DNA of 64,000 nt from Wenyingzhuangia gilva (GTDB lineage: Bacteria; Bacteroidota; Bacteroidia; Flavobacteriales; Flavobacteriaceae). Position numbers and translations under genes: made by a program. Shown here in pieces: positions 35,848 through 44,313 of the stretch. The stretch lies in the NCBI RefSeq assembly GCF_030519655.1, contig NZ_JAUMIT010000001.1, positions 682,001 through 746,000 on the forward strand, in the 5' to 3' direction. Within the stretch, counting starts at the first letter, position 1; every line of letters starts with the position of its first letter. The notes under the pieces are model-generated. The model did no database searches and was not told the DNA's origin. It was given only the letters and a program-made list of their open reading frames with translations.

Positions 35848-35851
35848 GATT

Positions 35852-36658
35852 ATGGAGAATGTACAAGAATATATCGAATCTGGAATACTAGAACTTTATG
35901 TTGCGGGTACGCTAAGTAGAGAGGAAAGCTACGAAGTGTATACCATGATACAAAAGCATCCAGAAGTAAAAGCATACATCAAAGAAATAGAACACACGGT
36001 TGTTAACATAGCGGAATTAAGCAACAAAAAAGGATTTGTAGCTTATCCGTTTAGCAAACTAATGTCTGCTATTAATAGTAACAATACCAAAGTGGTTCCA
36101 ATTCGTTGGGTTAGCTACATGGGGTGGGCAGCAAGTGTTGTGTTAACAGTAGGAATTATAAGTCTTTACACCAATAACAGCGAATTAAAAGAAAACTTAA
36201 CCAAGGAAATTGCATCTAACATTAAGTTAGATGAACAAAGAGCTAATTTACAAGGTGAGGTGATTGCTAAAAACATTGAAATCAACACCAAAAATGAGGT
36301 GATTGCTTTTATATCATCTGAGACTACTGAAAAAGTAGACTTGGCTGGACAGACGGTATCTCCAGAAAGTTATGCAGCTATTTATTGGGATAAAAAAACC
36401 AATGAAATGTATGTAGACTTAAGTGGTTTGCCTAAAGCTCCTGAAGGAAAAGTTTATCAATTATGGTCTTTAACTTTAAATCCGTTAACTCCTACAAGTT
36501 TAGGAACTTTAGATGGATATAATAAAGGAGAATCTTTTATAAAAGTTAGCAACGGCAACAAATCTGAAGCCTTTGGAATTACACTAGAACCTGCTGGTGG
36601 TAGTGCATCGCCAACTTTAGAGCAATTATATACTTTAGGATTGACCAAGGTATCTTAA
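35852..36658 (+). CDS. Membrane anti-sigma factor (RskA-like)
   Basis: The 268-residue protein has a cytoplasmic N-terminal anti-sigma-type region (1-80; ILELYVAGTLSREE), one transmembrane segment (about 86-106), a short periplasmic coiled coil (110-155) and an RskA C-terminal beta domain (about 170-268; VYQLWSLTLNPLTPTSLG). It should hold the ECF factor inactive at the inner membrane until an envelope signal releases it. It starts 4 bp after the sigma gene stop, and the pair ends at a strong terminator. Confidence 0.88.
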   Translation: MENVQEYIESGILELYVAGTLSREESYEVYTMIQKHPEVKAYIKEIEHTVVNIAELSNKKGFVAYPFSKLMSAINSNNTKVVPIRWVSYMGWAASVVLTVGIISLYTNNSELKENLTKEIASNIKLDEQRANLQGEVIAKNIEINTKNEVIAFISSETTEKVDLAGQTVSPESYAAIYWDKKTNEMYVDLSGLPKAPEGKVYQLWSLTLNPLTPTSLGTLDGYNKGESFIKVSNGNKSEAFGITLEPAGGSASPTLEQLYTLGLTKVS

Positions 36659-36676
36659 TACAACAAAAAAATATTT

Positions 36677-36713
36677 ACAAAAAAGACCATCGTTTTGCGA
36701 TGGTCTTTTTTAT
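36677..36713. terminator. Terminator after the sigma/anti-sigma pair
   Basis: A stem of about 13 bp (36680-36692 with 36698-36710) with a 5-base loop is followed by T-rich sequence. It separates the plus-strand pair from the convergent PIN-domain gene, and the A tract on its other side could serve the minus strand. Confidence 0.8.
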
Positions 36714-36721
36714 ACTAGTAA

Positions 36722-37207
36722 TTATAAATCAAGCTTTCCTAATCTAACATTAAGAGGTATTGACAAATCGATAAATTTAAATTTTAAGCTATGAGACTTA
36801 CTCAAAGGCTCAACCATTTTATTAAAAGATTTTATATCATTTGTAATATATGCATCTATTTTTCGGTTATGAACTTGAGCAAATAATTTTATATCATTTA
36901 TAACAACCTTTCTAGTTCCATAATCACCAAACTTACCTAAACTTTTTAATGTAGATAGAAAATTACCTGCAATTTTAGCATCTGAATAGTCAAACTCCAA
37001 CAATCTAAATACATTTAACGAAAGTAAGTTATCAGGATTATCACCAACAGCATATTCACTAACAACAATTGTGGATAAATATAATTCAATATCATTTTCT
37101 AAAAAATATTCGAAGTAATCAACAGCATTTTGATGTAGTTCATCATCAACTTTTAATAATCTAATACAAAAAGAATTATCCACTAATACACTGTTTAGTT
37201 CTTTCAT
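36722..37207 (-). CDS. PIN-domain nuclease-like protein
   Basis: This 161-residue protein keeps the four acidic residues of PIN-domain ribonucleases: Asp10 in SVLVDNSF, Glu51 in VVSEYAVGD, Asp105 in VINDIKLFA and Asp124 in YITNDIKSF. PIN domains occur in VapC toxins and in RNA-processing enzymes. Its ATG overlaps the stop of the upstream 261-aa gene by 4 bp, so the two are translated as a unit. Unlike a classical VapBC pair, the partner is a large protein with no obvious DNA-binding fold. Confidence 0.75.
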   Translation of the reverse strand: MKELNSVLVDNSFCIRLLKVDDELHQNAVDYFEYFLENDIELYLSTIVVSEYAVGDNPDNLLSLNVFRLLEFDYSDAKIAGNFLSTLKSLGKFGDYGTRKVVINDIKLFAQVHNRKIDAYITNDIKSFNKMVEPLSKSHSLKFKFIDLSIPLNVRLGKLDL

Positions 37208-37989
37208 ATACCTTCAGCTTTTAAATCATCGATCCAGGTATCTACATTAGAAATCTTACTTAGGTTTACGGAAGCTTTTTCTATTACTTTATTTAAGAGA
37301 GATCTATTAAAAACAGGTTTATATTTAATAAACTCAATCAATTCTAGTTCTGTTAATTTATTCTCATCTTCAAAACTTTTTTTACCCCTGACTTTCACTC
37401 CATATGCTTTATATGTTTTTTTCTCACCATTTACAATCTGTTCTTTCGTTGCTGAGATGGTGAGATTACCATATTTTTTAGTACTTATGTGTACGTTAGG
37501 AGTTTTACCACCTTCCTGATATATTTCACCATATAAATAAAACTCACTTATATAAAAAACAGGAGTAATCATTTCAAAATTAGTTGAATCACTTATTACT
37601 AAAGTTGACTCTTTTGCCATTGAGTTATTAAACTCAATTGTATAACCATTTTTATTTGCTGTCTTCTGAAATTTATCAATAATGGCTTGTCTTTTGAAAT
37701 CTAAGAAATCTAGATTATTTCTATTTTTTATTTCACTTGTTAATCCATTGAATAGTATAACAGCAGTAATTGGCATAAAAAACTTATGCTTAGCAGACCC
37801 TTCTTCTATATCGTATGATATTTGTGGTCTATTTAATTTTTCTCTACGATTTGGATACAGAAATGACTCAATATCTGATATAAAGTCTTTAACCTCATTT
37901 ATATCAATATCTTTAGGAGTTAATGTATTATCAGTATTATTAACTCTTAATTCTATGTATCCTTGTTCTTCCACTTTTCTAAAATACAA
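37204..37989 (-). CDS. Unknown 261-aa partner of the PIN-domain protein
   Basis: I do not recognise an assigned family. No signal peptide or membrane segment is evident, though the ITAVILFNGL segment near 73-82 is hydrophobic. Residues 148-190 form a beta-rich block (YLYGEIYQEGGKTPNVHIST, then GNLTISAT), followed by an ITATKE-like turn and YKAYGVKVRGKKS. The C-terminal third (about 210-261) is helical and charged. The 4-bp overlap with the PIN gene suggests an immunity, specificity or RNA-binding partner (inference). AT content and adjacency to the ECF pair and the TonB operon suggest an inserted accessory module. Confidence 0.65.
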   Translation of the reverse strand: MYFRKVEEQGYIELRVNNTDNTLTPKDIDINEVKDFISDIESFLYPNRREKLNRPQISYDIEEGSAKHKFFMPITAVILFNGLTSEIKNRNNLDFLDFKRQAIIDKFQKTANKNGYTIEFNNSMAKESTLVISDSTNFEMITPVFYISEFYLYGEIYQEGGKTPNVHISTKKYGNLTISATKEQIVNGEKKTYKAYGVKVRGKKSFEDENKLTELELIEFIKYKPVFNRSLLNKVIEKASVNLSKISNVDTWIDDLKAEGI

Positions 37990-38028
37990 AATTACTTAAA
38001 ATAAAAATAGCTTTTATCTATCATAATA

Positions 38029-38060
38029 ATAAAAGCCCATTTTATTCAAATGGGCTTTTC
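38029..38060 (-). terminator. Terminator of the DUF4331-TPR-TonB operon
   Basis: A perfect 12-bp stem (38031-38042 with 38048-38059) with a 5-base loop lies 27 bp beyond the TonB receptor stop. It isolates the operon from the 261-aa/PIN module downstream. Confidence 0.85.
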
Positions 38061-38086
38061 ATTACAACTATAATTCACTATAAATC

Positions 38087-40306
38087 CTAAAATTTATATG
38101 CGATGGTTCCTTTTACAAAAAACGGTGTTCCTGGAGTAAAGTGAATTTCTTCCACAGATTGTGTCTCATTTTGCAAACGAGATTCTGTAGCAAACTGCGT
38201 TTCGTTCCATGCTACATCAAATAAGTTTTGAATCTGTACTCCCAACTCAAACTTTTCCCAAATGTAACCCATATTTAAATTGGTTACTGTATATCCCTCT
38301 GCCACAATAGAGTTGTCTTCGTTGGCTGGTCTATCTTTTATATGTAAAGCATTTATTCCTGCATAAAATCCTAAATCTTTTTTATAAGAAACTCCTCCCT
38401 TTAAAGTAAAATCTGGAGCTAAAGGCACATAATCTTGCCCACTTGGTTCATCTCTAAATCTTGCATGCGTATAATTTACATCAAAGTTTACAAATAAAGC
38501 TTTTATAGGCTGATATCTTGTATTAAAAGAAACTCCTTGTCTTACGGATGCTCCGTTAGGCTCTACAATTCCAGCATCTCCAACATATACAAATTCTTGC
38601 TCTGATAACATCGCCCATAAATCTAATCCTAATAATAATTTTGGCGTTGTTTTCCATACAAAACCTGCATCTGTACTATAAGCTTTTGGAATAGCATTTG
38701 CCTGAGAAGTGATAATCAATCTACTATCATTGGTATGAAAACCTTGACCTACCTTGAAATAAGACTGAAAAGAATTGTTTGGCGTATAACTAACACTTAA
38801 TCTGGGACTTAGAATGGCTGCTGATTGTTCTTTTAATTTAAAACCTGTTGTATTATTATTTTCTATAAAATCTTGATATCCAAAAGACACATAATCTAAT
38901 CTTAATGATGGATTTACCGACCATTTATTCAATTGAAAAGCTGCGCTAGCATATCCAAAATAATTGGTTTCGTTTACATCTCCGTATCGAAGTCTTTGTA
39001 ATATTTCTGATTTGTTTTTAGTTTCAGACAACTGATTATTTCCTACCATATCAGTTCTTACACCAACTCCTCCGTTAATTACAACTTCAGTATTTCCCCA
39101 CATCATTTCTTTTTGATAATCTGAATTGTATCCAAAAACATCTCTTCCTTCAGACTGGTAAATTTGATCTCCATCAACAGGATTGTTTAAGAAAAATGTG
39201 AAATTAGAATACAAATCAAATTTGTATTTAGAATAATATGCAAAATGTTTCATTTGCGAATTATCGTCATATTTCTGAATCATTCTTAAAGAAACATTGG
39301 TTCTTGATGTTTCTCCACCTTCGGTATCATCAATAGCCCCAAAACGAGTAATGGTTCCATTATCTAAAGCTCTTTGTGGAATTTGACCTGAGGCATTCCA
39401 GCTACTTACAAAATGAGAAAATGAGAACTCTAACTTTGTATTCTTAAAAGTTTTAAAATATTTACTATTAATATTAAATCTTTTAAAATTCTGTGGACTT
39501 TCAAACGCTCCGTCAGAGTTTAAATTTTCAATAGCCACATAAGCACTTTCATCCGTTTTATCTAAAAAAGTATTCATAAACAGCAATCGCTTGGTATTAA
39601 ACTGTCCTCCTTCTAGCTTAATTAAGTTATGATCTAAATTTTCTTTACTTTTTAAATTTACCGTTCCAGTTGTTGCAAAGTTTCCTTGACTAAAATGATA
39701 TGGTCCTGCTTTAAAATCTATTTTATCAACTGTTTCTGGAATTACAAAATGTAAATCTGCATATCCTTGTCCATGTGCATGAGAAACCATGTTTACAGGA
39801 ATTCCATCAACGTTTACTTGTAAATCTGTACCGTGATCTATATCAAATCCTCTATAAAAAATTTGCTCTGCTTTTCCACCTCCAGCGTGTTGACCAATAA
39901 TTAAACCTGGTACTTTCGTTAATAGTTCTTGAGATGATTTTACAGGATTACGTTCAACATCTATACTTGTAATAATTTTATCTTCATTAATTTCTGGAGA
40001 TAACATTATCTGATCTAAATCAATCGTTTTTGCTTTAACAGTAACATTTAACTTCGTGTTTTTATTATAAACAATTTGTTTGGTTTCAAATCCCATTTTA
40101 TTAAAAACAAGCGTATCACCAACCTTTAAGCGTTCCATTTCAAAGACCCCTTTAAAATTGGTATGTGCATGATTTTGTGTTCTTTGATTAATCACATACA
40201 TAAACTCTACAGGTCTGTTCTTTTCATCTGAAACAACACCTTGCAATGTTTGCGAAAATCCTGTTACAGAGATTAATAAAAATAACACCCAGCTAAATTT
40301 TTTCAT
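38087..40306 (-). CDS. TonB-dependent outer-membrane receptor
   Basis: The 739-residue protein has a signal peptide (1-18), an N-terminal CarboxypepD_reg-like beta-sandwich (about 19-95), a plug domain (about 110-215; SSQELLTKVPGLIIGQHAGGG) and a C-terminal 22-strand-type barrel ending in an aromatic-rich strand. It should import a ligand using TonB energy; the ligand is unknown. No SusD-like lipoprotein is adjacent, so it is not a SusCD glycan system. It is the last gene of the operon that begins with the DUF4331 genes. Confidence 0.92.
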   Translation of the reverse strand: MKKFSWVLFLLISVTGFSQTLQGVVSDEKNRPVEFMYVINQRTQNHAHTNFKGVFEMERLKVGDTLVFNKMGFETKQIVYNKNTKLNVTVKAKTIDLDQIMLSPEINEDKIITSIDVERNPVKSSQELLTKVPGLIIGQHAGGGKAEQIFYRGFDIDHGTDLQVNVDGIPVNMVSHAHGQGYADLHFVIPETVDKIDFKAGPYHFSQGNFATTGTVNLKSKENLDHNLIKLEGGQFNTKRLLFMNTFLDKTDESAYVAIENLNSDGAFESPQNFKRFNINSKYFKTFKNTKLEFSFSHFVSSWNASGQIPQRALDNGTITRFGAIDDTEGGETSRTNVSLRMIQKYDDNSQMKHFAYYSKYKFDLYSNFTFFLNNPVDGDQIYQSEGRDVFGYNSDYQKEMMWGNTEVVINGGVGVRTDMVGNNQLSETKNKSEILQRLRYGDVNETNYFGYASAAFQLNKWSVNPSLRLDYVSFGYQDFIENNNTTGFKLKEQSAAILSPRLSVSYTPNNSFQSYFKVGQGFHTNDSRLIITSQANAIPKAYSTDAGFVWKTTPKLLLGLDLWAMLSEQEFVYVGDAGIVEPNGASVRQGVSFNTRYQPIKALFVNFDVNYTHARFRDEPSGQDYVPLAPDFTLKGGVSYKKDLGFYAGINALHIKDRPANEDNSIVAEGYTVTNLNMGYIWEKFELGVQIQNLFDVAWNETQFATESRLQNETQSVEEIHFTPGTPFFVKGTIAYKF

Positions 40307-40318
40307 TTTTCTATACTT

Positions 40319-41614
40319 TTATAATTTTTCTATTTCAATAGCTTTTACAGGTCCTAACTCAAATTCTGCCTCTAATAATTCTTCTTTCAACGGTTTCACC
40401 AATTCTTGTTTGTTGTTAAGTGCATATACTTTTGCCACTCTTAACAGTACTTCTGGTTCATAAGATTTTAACACCTTATTTTTTTCAATAATTTCCATTC
40501 CTTTTAATGGATTTTCTACATGTGCTGCTGCTAAAGCTAATAATGAGTACGACTGTGCTGTGGGTCTATTTTCTACTTCCTTCAAAGCCAACTCATAAGC
40601 TTGCTTATACTCTTTATTGGCTTCCAAAATATCAAAATTATATTTATTGTACATCTGCCCGTATCCTGCTTTTGTAACTTCAGACCAATAATTTTCAAAA
40701 TTTTGTTTGATGTAGTTGTTATCATATAATGCGATTTGGTACGCCAATAAATCTAGATCTGCACCCACATAACGTTTCTTTACTTTTGAGATGATATATT
40801 TTGCGTGATCGATATTTTTATCATGAGAAAAAGCAATCCAAGCAATTTTTTTTAGTGCGTAAACATCCGCCGGATTTTTTTCCAAAGCTTTTAAATAATA
40901 TTGATATGATTTTTCAATATCACCATGATGTCCATAATAATCAGCCAAGTTGGTTTCGCACCACAAAACCAATTCTTCATAACCTTTTTCTTTAGCCCCT
41001 TGCAAAGCTTCTTCCATATAAGAAATAGTAGCATCTAAATTTCCTTCATGATCTTGCCATTTTGCTATTCTAATTAAATAATCAAAAGACCTTTTATTTT
41101 CTATGTTTGATAAATATTTCTTCGCTGTATCGTTGTTTCCTAATTCCAAATGAACATCAAACAACATTTTAATGGTTTCTTGTTTTTTATCTCCATTTGC
41201 TTCTGCGGTTTCTAATAAATCTAATGCTTTTTTAAACTGGTGTTGTGAAATATAATTTCTGGCCAATGCTCTTAAATAACCCGATTGTTTAGAACCTGAA
41301 CGTTCCACGGCGTTCTTTAGCAGCATTTCTGCTTTCTTTAAATATTCTATATTTCCTGTTTTTGAAAACAATTGATTTTCTATTCCTGCAATTTCTGCAT
41401 TGTATGTAAACTGAGTTGGAGTAGCTGCTAACTTATCTTCCCAAAATTTTAAATTAATTTGTAATTTTTTAAGTGATGCATCTTCAGACAACTCTAAATA
41501 CTGTTGAATATCTTGTAGTTGTACTACTTGTTTTTTTTCTTGATTACAAGAAATAAGTAACATCAGCAAAAAGATACAACTTGTTGTTTTAAATAAATAA
41601 TTTATAGTTTTCAT
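40319..41614 (-). CDS. TPR-repeat lipoprotein
   Basis: This 431-residue exported lipoprotein has a lipobox ISC at Cys23 and helical repeats from about 90 to 400 that fit TPR units (for example the EKSYQYYLKALEKNPADVYALKKIAWIA region). TPR arrays scaffold protein complexes. It lies 12 bp upstream of the TonB receptor gene and 70 bp downstream of the second DUF4331 gene. A periplasmic adaptor role between them is inferred. Confidence 0.82.
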   Translation of the reverse strand: MKTINYLFKTTSCIFLLMLLISCNQEKKQVVQLQDIQQYLELSEDASLKKLQINLKFWEDKLAATPTQFTYNAEIAGIENQLFSKTGNIEYLKKAEMLLKNAVERSGSKQSGYLRALARNYISQHQFKKALDLLETAEANGDKKQETIKMLFDVHLELGNNDTAKKYLSNIENKRSFDYLIRIAKWQDHEGNLDATISYMEEALQGAKEKGYEELVLWCETNLADYYGHHGDIEKSYQYYLKALEKNPADVYALKKIAWIAFSHDKNIDHAKYIISKVKKRYVGADLDLLAYQIALYDNNYIKQNFENYWSEVTKAGYGQMYNKYNFDILEANKEYKQAYELALKEVENRPTAQSYSLLALAAAHVENPLKGMEIIEKNKVLKSYEPEVLLRVAKVYALNNKQELVKPLKEELLEAEFELGPVKAIEIEKL

Positions 41615-41684
41615 AGTGTGAAGATTTTAGATTAAAAATTATTAAATGCTGGCTTAGCCAGCATTTAATAAGCTTATTTGACTA

Positions 41685-42233
41685 TTACCAAGGAGAGGCT
41701 AAATATGGAAAACTTGTTAAGAATTCTTTATCATTTACATCTACATGATCATCAGATAATGCCGGGTTTTCAGTAAAGTCTTCCCCACCAAAAATCAATA
41801 ATAACTCTACAGTAATTACATCATCTGCTAAAGCTCTACCGGTTAATACATTGGTTCCATCATAAAAAGTAGTTTTACCATCTAACGAAACATTTAATAC
41901 ATCAGTAGCTAACAAATTAGTAAAAGCTGTTGATGTTTGACCTAATGCATTTGTATCTGTACTCTCATTAAATGCAGGACTTAATGCTTCTAAATTTGTT
42001 TTAAACTTACTGGCAAATGCTGCTCCTTGTTTAGATGGAACAGTAGTGTTAAACATATCTTTATCTGCCGAAGCAACAAATACAGTGTTTACTGCTGGTC
42101 TACCCATTTGATCTTCTTGAGCATACATAGCTATTGGCTCTTTCATATCATTATCATCGTCGTTATTAGAACAGTTAAATGAAATAACTGCTACTGATAA
42201 CATCATTCCTATTGTTGTTATTTTGCGTATCAT
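41685..42233 (-). CDS. DUF4331 lipoprotein, C-terminal-half type
   Basis: The ATG at 42233 gives about 182 residues with a lipobox-like ISFNC at Cys21 and an Asp/Asn-rich stretch. The remainder resembles the C-terminal half of DUF4331 (GRPAVNTVFVA near 42, GRALADDVITVELLLIFGG near 138). With the preceding gene it seems to make up one DUF4331 domain split over two exported proteins. The longer frame to 42281 would overlap the upstream gene and displace the signal sequence. Confidence 0.75.
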   Translation of the reverse strand: MIRKITTIGMMLSVAVISFNCSNNDDDNDMKEPIAMYAQEDQMGRPAVNTVFVASADKDMFNTTVPSKQGAAFASKFKTNLEALSPAFNESTDTNALGQTSTAFTNLLATDVLNVSLDGKTTFYDGTNVLTGRALADDVITVELLLIFGGEDFTENPALSDDHVDVNDKEFLTSFPYLASPW

Positions 42234-42253
42234 AATTTTTTCAGTTTTAAAGG

Positions 42254-42925
42254 TTATTGTTTTCTTTTTGTAGTTACCCAAGTATTGATAGTTCCCGTAC
42301 CACCAATCATACTTTTTGGTACTTCTACTACTACTGATAATACATTTGTACCTGCAAACGTATCTGTTCCTGGATTGTTAAATCCTTCTGGTGCTGTACC
42401 TCCTACAATAGCAGAATATTGAGCAAAATCCATAAAGAAAGGATCATCTCTTAATCCTGCAAAAGCTTTAACACCACTTACTGATGATGCATTTGTTGTA
42501 GCTGTAATTGCATCTGTTTTATAAGGAGTAATTGCAACACTACTTTTGTAATTATCTGATAATAAAGTACTGTTTTTACCCGTTTCATTTGGCACGGCAG
42601 GTCCGTATACATACATTTTATCATCTGTACCAGGAATTGCCTGAATTACATAATCTTCAACATTATCACCATCCGTGTCAATGTTAAACTCAACCATTAC
42701 GTTTTTGTCAAACTTTGCCGATGCAGAATTTGCTGGAGTAATTAATCCTTGAACATTTGCTACAAAAACTAAATTGTTTGTGTTAGCTCCTTGAAAAGCA
42801 TAAAAGTCTGTAATGTCACTGGTACCTCCCTTAACTGCTGGTGCATCAATATGGTCTGCTGCTATGATAGCTCCAGACACAAGCGCTATTGATGCTAGCC
42901 CTAATAAAATCTTACGTGTTTTCAT
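42254..42925 (-). CDS. Exported DUF4331 protein, N-terminal-half type
   Basis: This 223-residue protein has a signal peptide (about 1-22) and starts its mature part with ADHIDAPAV, the typical DUF4331 opening. FYAFQG and VEFNIDTDGDNVEDYV follow, the latter an acidic Ca-binding-like segment. The family's function is unknown. It is the first gene of a four-gene operon. The upstream 160 bp (42926-43085) is very AT-rich and shows no clean TAnnTTTG box, so an alternative sigma factor may be used. Confidence 0.78.
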   Translation of the reverse strand: MKTRKILLGLASIALVSGAIIAADHIDAPAVKGGTSDITDFYAFQGANTNNLVFVANVQGLITPANSASAKFDKNVMVEFNIDTDGDNVEDYVIQAIPGTDDKMYVYGPAVPNETGKNSTLLSDNYKSSVAITPYKTDAITATTNASSVSGVKAFAGLRDDPFFMDFAQYSAIVGGTAPEGFNNPGTDTFAGTNVLSVVVEVPKSMIGGTGTINTWVTTKRKQ

Positions 42926-43085
42926 AATTGTGTGTTTTTTTAGTTAATAAAACGTTTACACAATTATTTACGAGAGAATGTTCAATACGGTTTTAAAAAA
43001 ATTAATTTTTTTTTTTATAAAAAACAAAAAACATATATAAACACCTGTATATCAGTGTTTTTTTATTTTGAAAAAATATTTTTAT

Positions 43086-43418
43086 TTAAAGTTCTTTTGT
43101 CGGATCCCAATAAATTTCATCAAAATTTTGGACTTGATTGTCTTTTACATGCACTCCTTCACTCTCTAAAAGTTGTTGCATTAGGTTGGTTCCATCAAAA
43201 TGATGTTTACCACTTAACATTCCAATTCTATTTACAACTCTATGTGCAGGAATACTAATATCTCCGTGAGAAGCATTCATGGCATACCCTACAATTCTAG
43301 CGGATTTTGCTGCTCCCAAATATTTAGCAATGGCACCATAGTTAGTCACTCTCCCTTCTGGAATCAACTTTGCAACTTGATGCACTCTTTTAAAAAAATC
43401 TTGCTTATCTGTTTCCAA
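43086..43418 (-). CDS. Alkyltransferase-like (ATL) DNA-repair protein
   Basis: The fold matches the C-terminal domain of O6-alkylguanine-DNA alkyltransferases: IPEGRVTNYGAIAKYLG, then ARIVGYAMNA, then the active-site block. The acceptor Cys of PCHRVV is replaced by Ala (IPAHRVVNRIG), the mark of non-catalytic ATL proteins. These bind alkylated bases and route them to nucleotide-excision repair. No ATG is well placed; I use the TTG at 43418, giving 110 residues. The longer frame would run into the divergent outer-membrane gene at 43462. Confidence 0.82.
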   Translation of the reverse strand: METDKQDFFKRVHQVAKLIPEGRVTNYGAIAKYLGAAKSARIVGYAMNASHGDISIPAHRVVNRIGMLSGKHHFDGTNLMQQLLESEGVHVKDNQVQNFDEIYWDPTKEL

Positions 43419-43461
43419 TAGATTGTTTTGGTATGTTTTGTGATAACTCAAATTTAAAAAA

Positions 43462-44280
43462 ATGAAAAAGAACTTACTGCTATTAGGCCTATCATTATTA
43501 CCCATGATATTCAATGCCCAGAAATTGGACAAAGCAAAAACCAACTTAAAAAAAGATTTAGTATACGAAGTTTCTTATAGTGAAGCCGGATCTGAAAAAG
43601 AAGAAGAACAAACATCATTTAAAAATGATTTAGCTTATGACCTTATTGTAAAACCAATTGTATTTATAGCTGGCTATCTAACCTATGGTCTTTTTGTAGA
43701 ATCAGGAATGGAAGGGAAACATTCTCATATGGAACTTACTCCTTATCCCTACCTAAATAATTTAAAAGGAGATTATGCCTTTGAAGCAAATGAAGTTGCT
43801 TTTACCAGATTTGACATTTCAAATCAATTTCTAACAGACCAGAGTAACACTTATGGAAATAATTTAAATGTAAAATTTAGGTTTTTAGAACGAGCTAGTG
43901 TTGAGTACAACCAGCTATATTTATTAGAGTCAAAAAAATATACTAGCCAATTTTTCATACATGATTTAACGGCTAATTATTACCGAATAAGAACCAATCA
44001 TTTAAGTTTACATTACGGATTGGGTGTTAGTTATGCTCATTCAGGAGTAAATAAAGCTTATTTTACCTACAATACTGGCATTAGCTATTTTATGAATGTT
44101 CCATTAAGTATTAGTTTAGAACATAGAGGAACTCCTTTTTCTGAGAACGGAATTTATCAAACAAACCTGAATTTTAATTATCATATACGTAACTACGCAA
44201 TACAAGCGGGGTTTAATTTTTATAACATTGGAAATGTACACTATAAAATGTTCGGTTTGGGAGGAAAAATATATCTATAA
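43462..44280 (+). CDS. Exported outer-membrane-type protein, unknown function
   Basis: The 272-residue protein has a signal peptide (1-19), a polar linker, and from about residue 95 alternating beta strands with aromatic girdle residues, ending in an aromatic-containing strand (FGLGGKIYL). This fits a small outer-membrane barrel. I do not recognise a specific family. It diverges from the ATL gene with only 43 bp between the starts and ends at a bidirectional terminator. Confidence 0.7.
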   Translation: MKKNLLLLGLSLLPMIFNAQKLDKAKTNLKKDLVYEVSYSEAGSEKEEEQTSFKNDLAYDLIVKPIVFIAGYLTYGLFVESGMEGKHSHMELTPYPYLNNLKGDYAFEANEVAFTRFDISNQFLTDQSNTYGNNLNVKFRFLERASVEYNQLYLLESKKYTSQFFIHDLTANYYRIRTNHLSLHYGLGVSYAHSGVNKAYFTYNTGISYFMNVPLSISLEHRGTPFSENGIYQTNLNFNYHIRNYAIQAGFNFYNIGNVHYKMFGLGGKIYL

Positions 44281-44313
44281 AAAAAGCCTCTGTTATAACA
44301 GAGGCTTTTTTTA
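44279..44313. terminator. Bidirectional terminator between convergent genes
   Basis: A perfect 15-bp palindrome arm pair (44281-44295 with 44296-44310) with A and T tails sits between the outer-membrane gene and trmB. It overlaps the end of trmB. Confidence 0.85.

Noticed and set aside
36722-37989. Classical VapBC toxin-antitoxin pair
   Set aside because: The upstream partner is 261 aa with no recognisable AbrB, RHH or Phd-type fold. I report it as an unassigned PIN module.
38087-42925. SusCD polysaccharide utilisation locus
   Set aside because: There is a TonB receptor but no SusD-like lipoprotein or glycoside hydrolase, and the receptor lacks the size typical of SusC.
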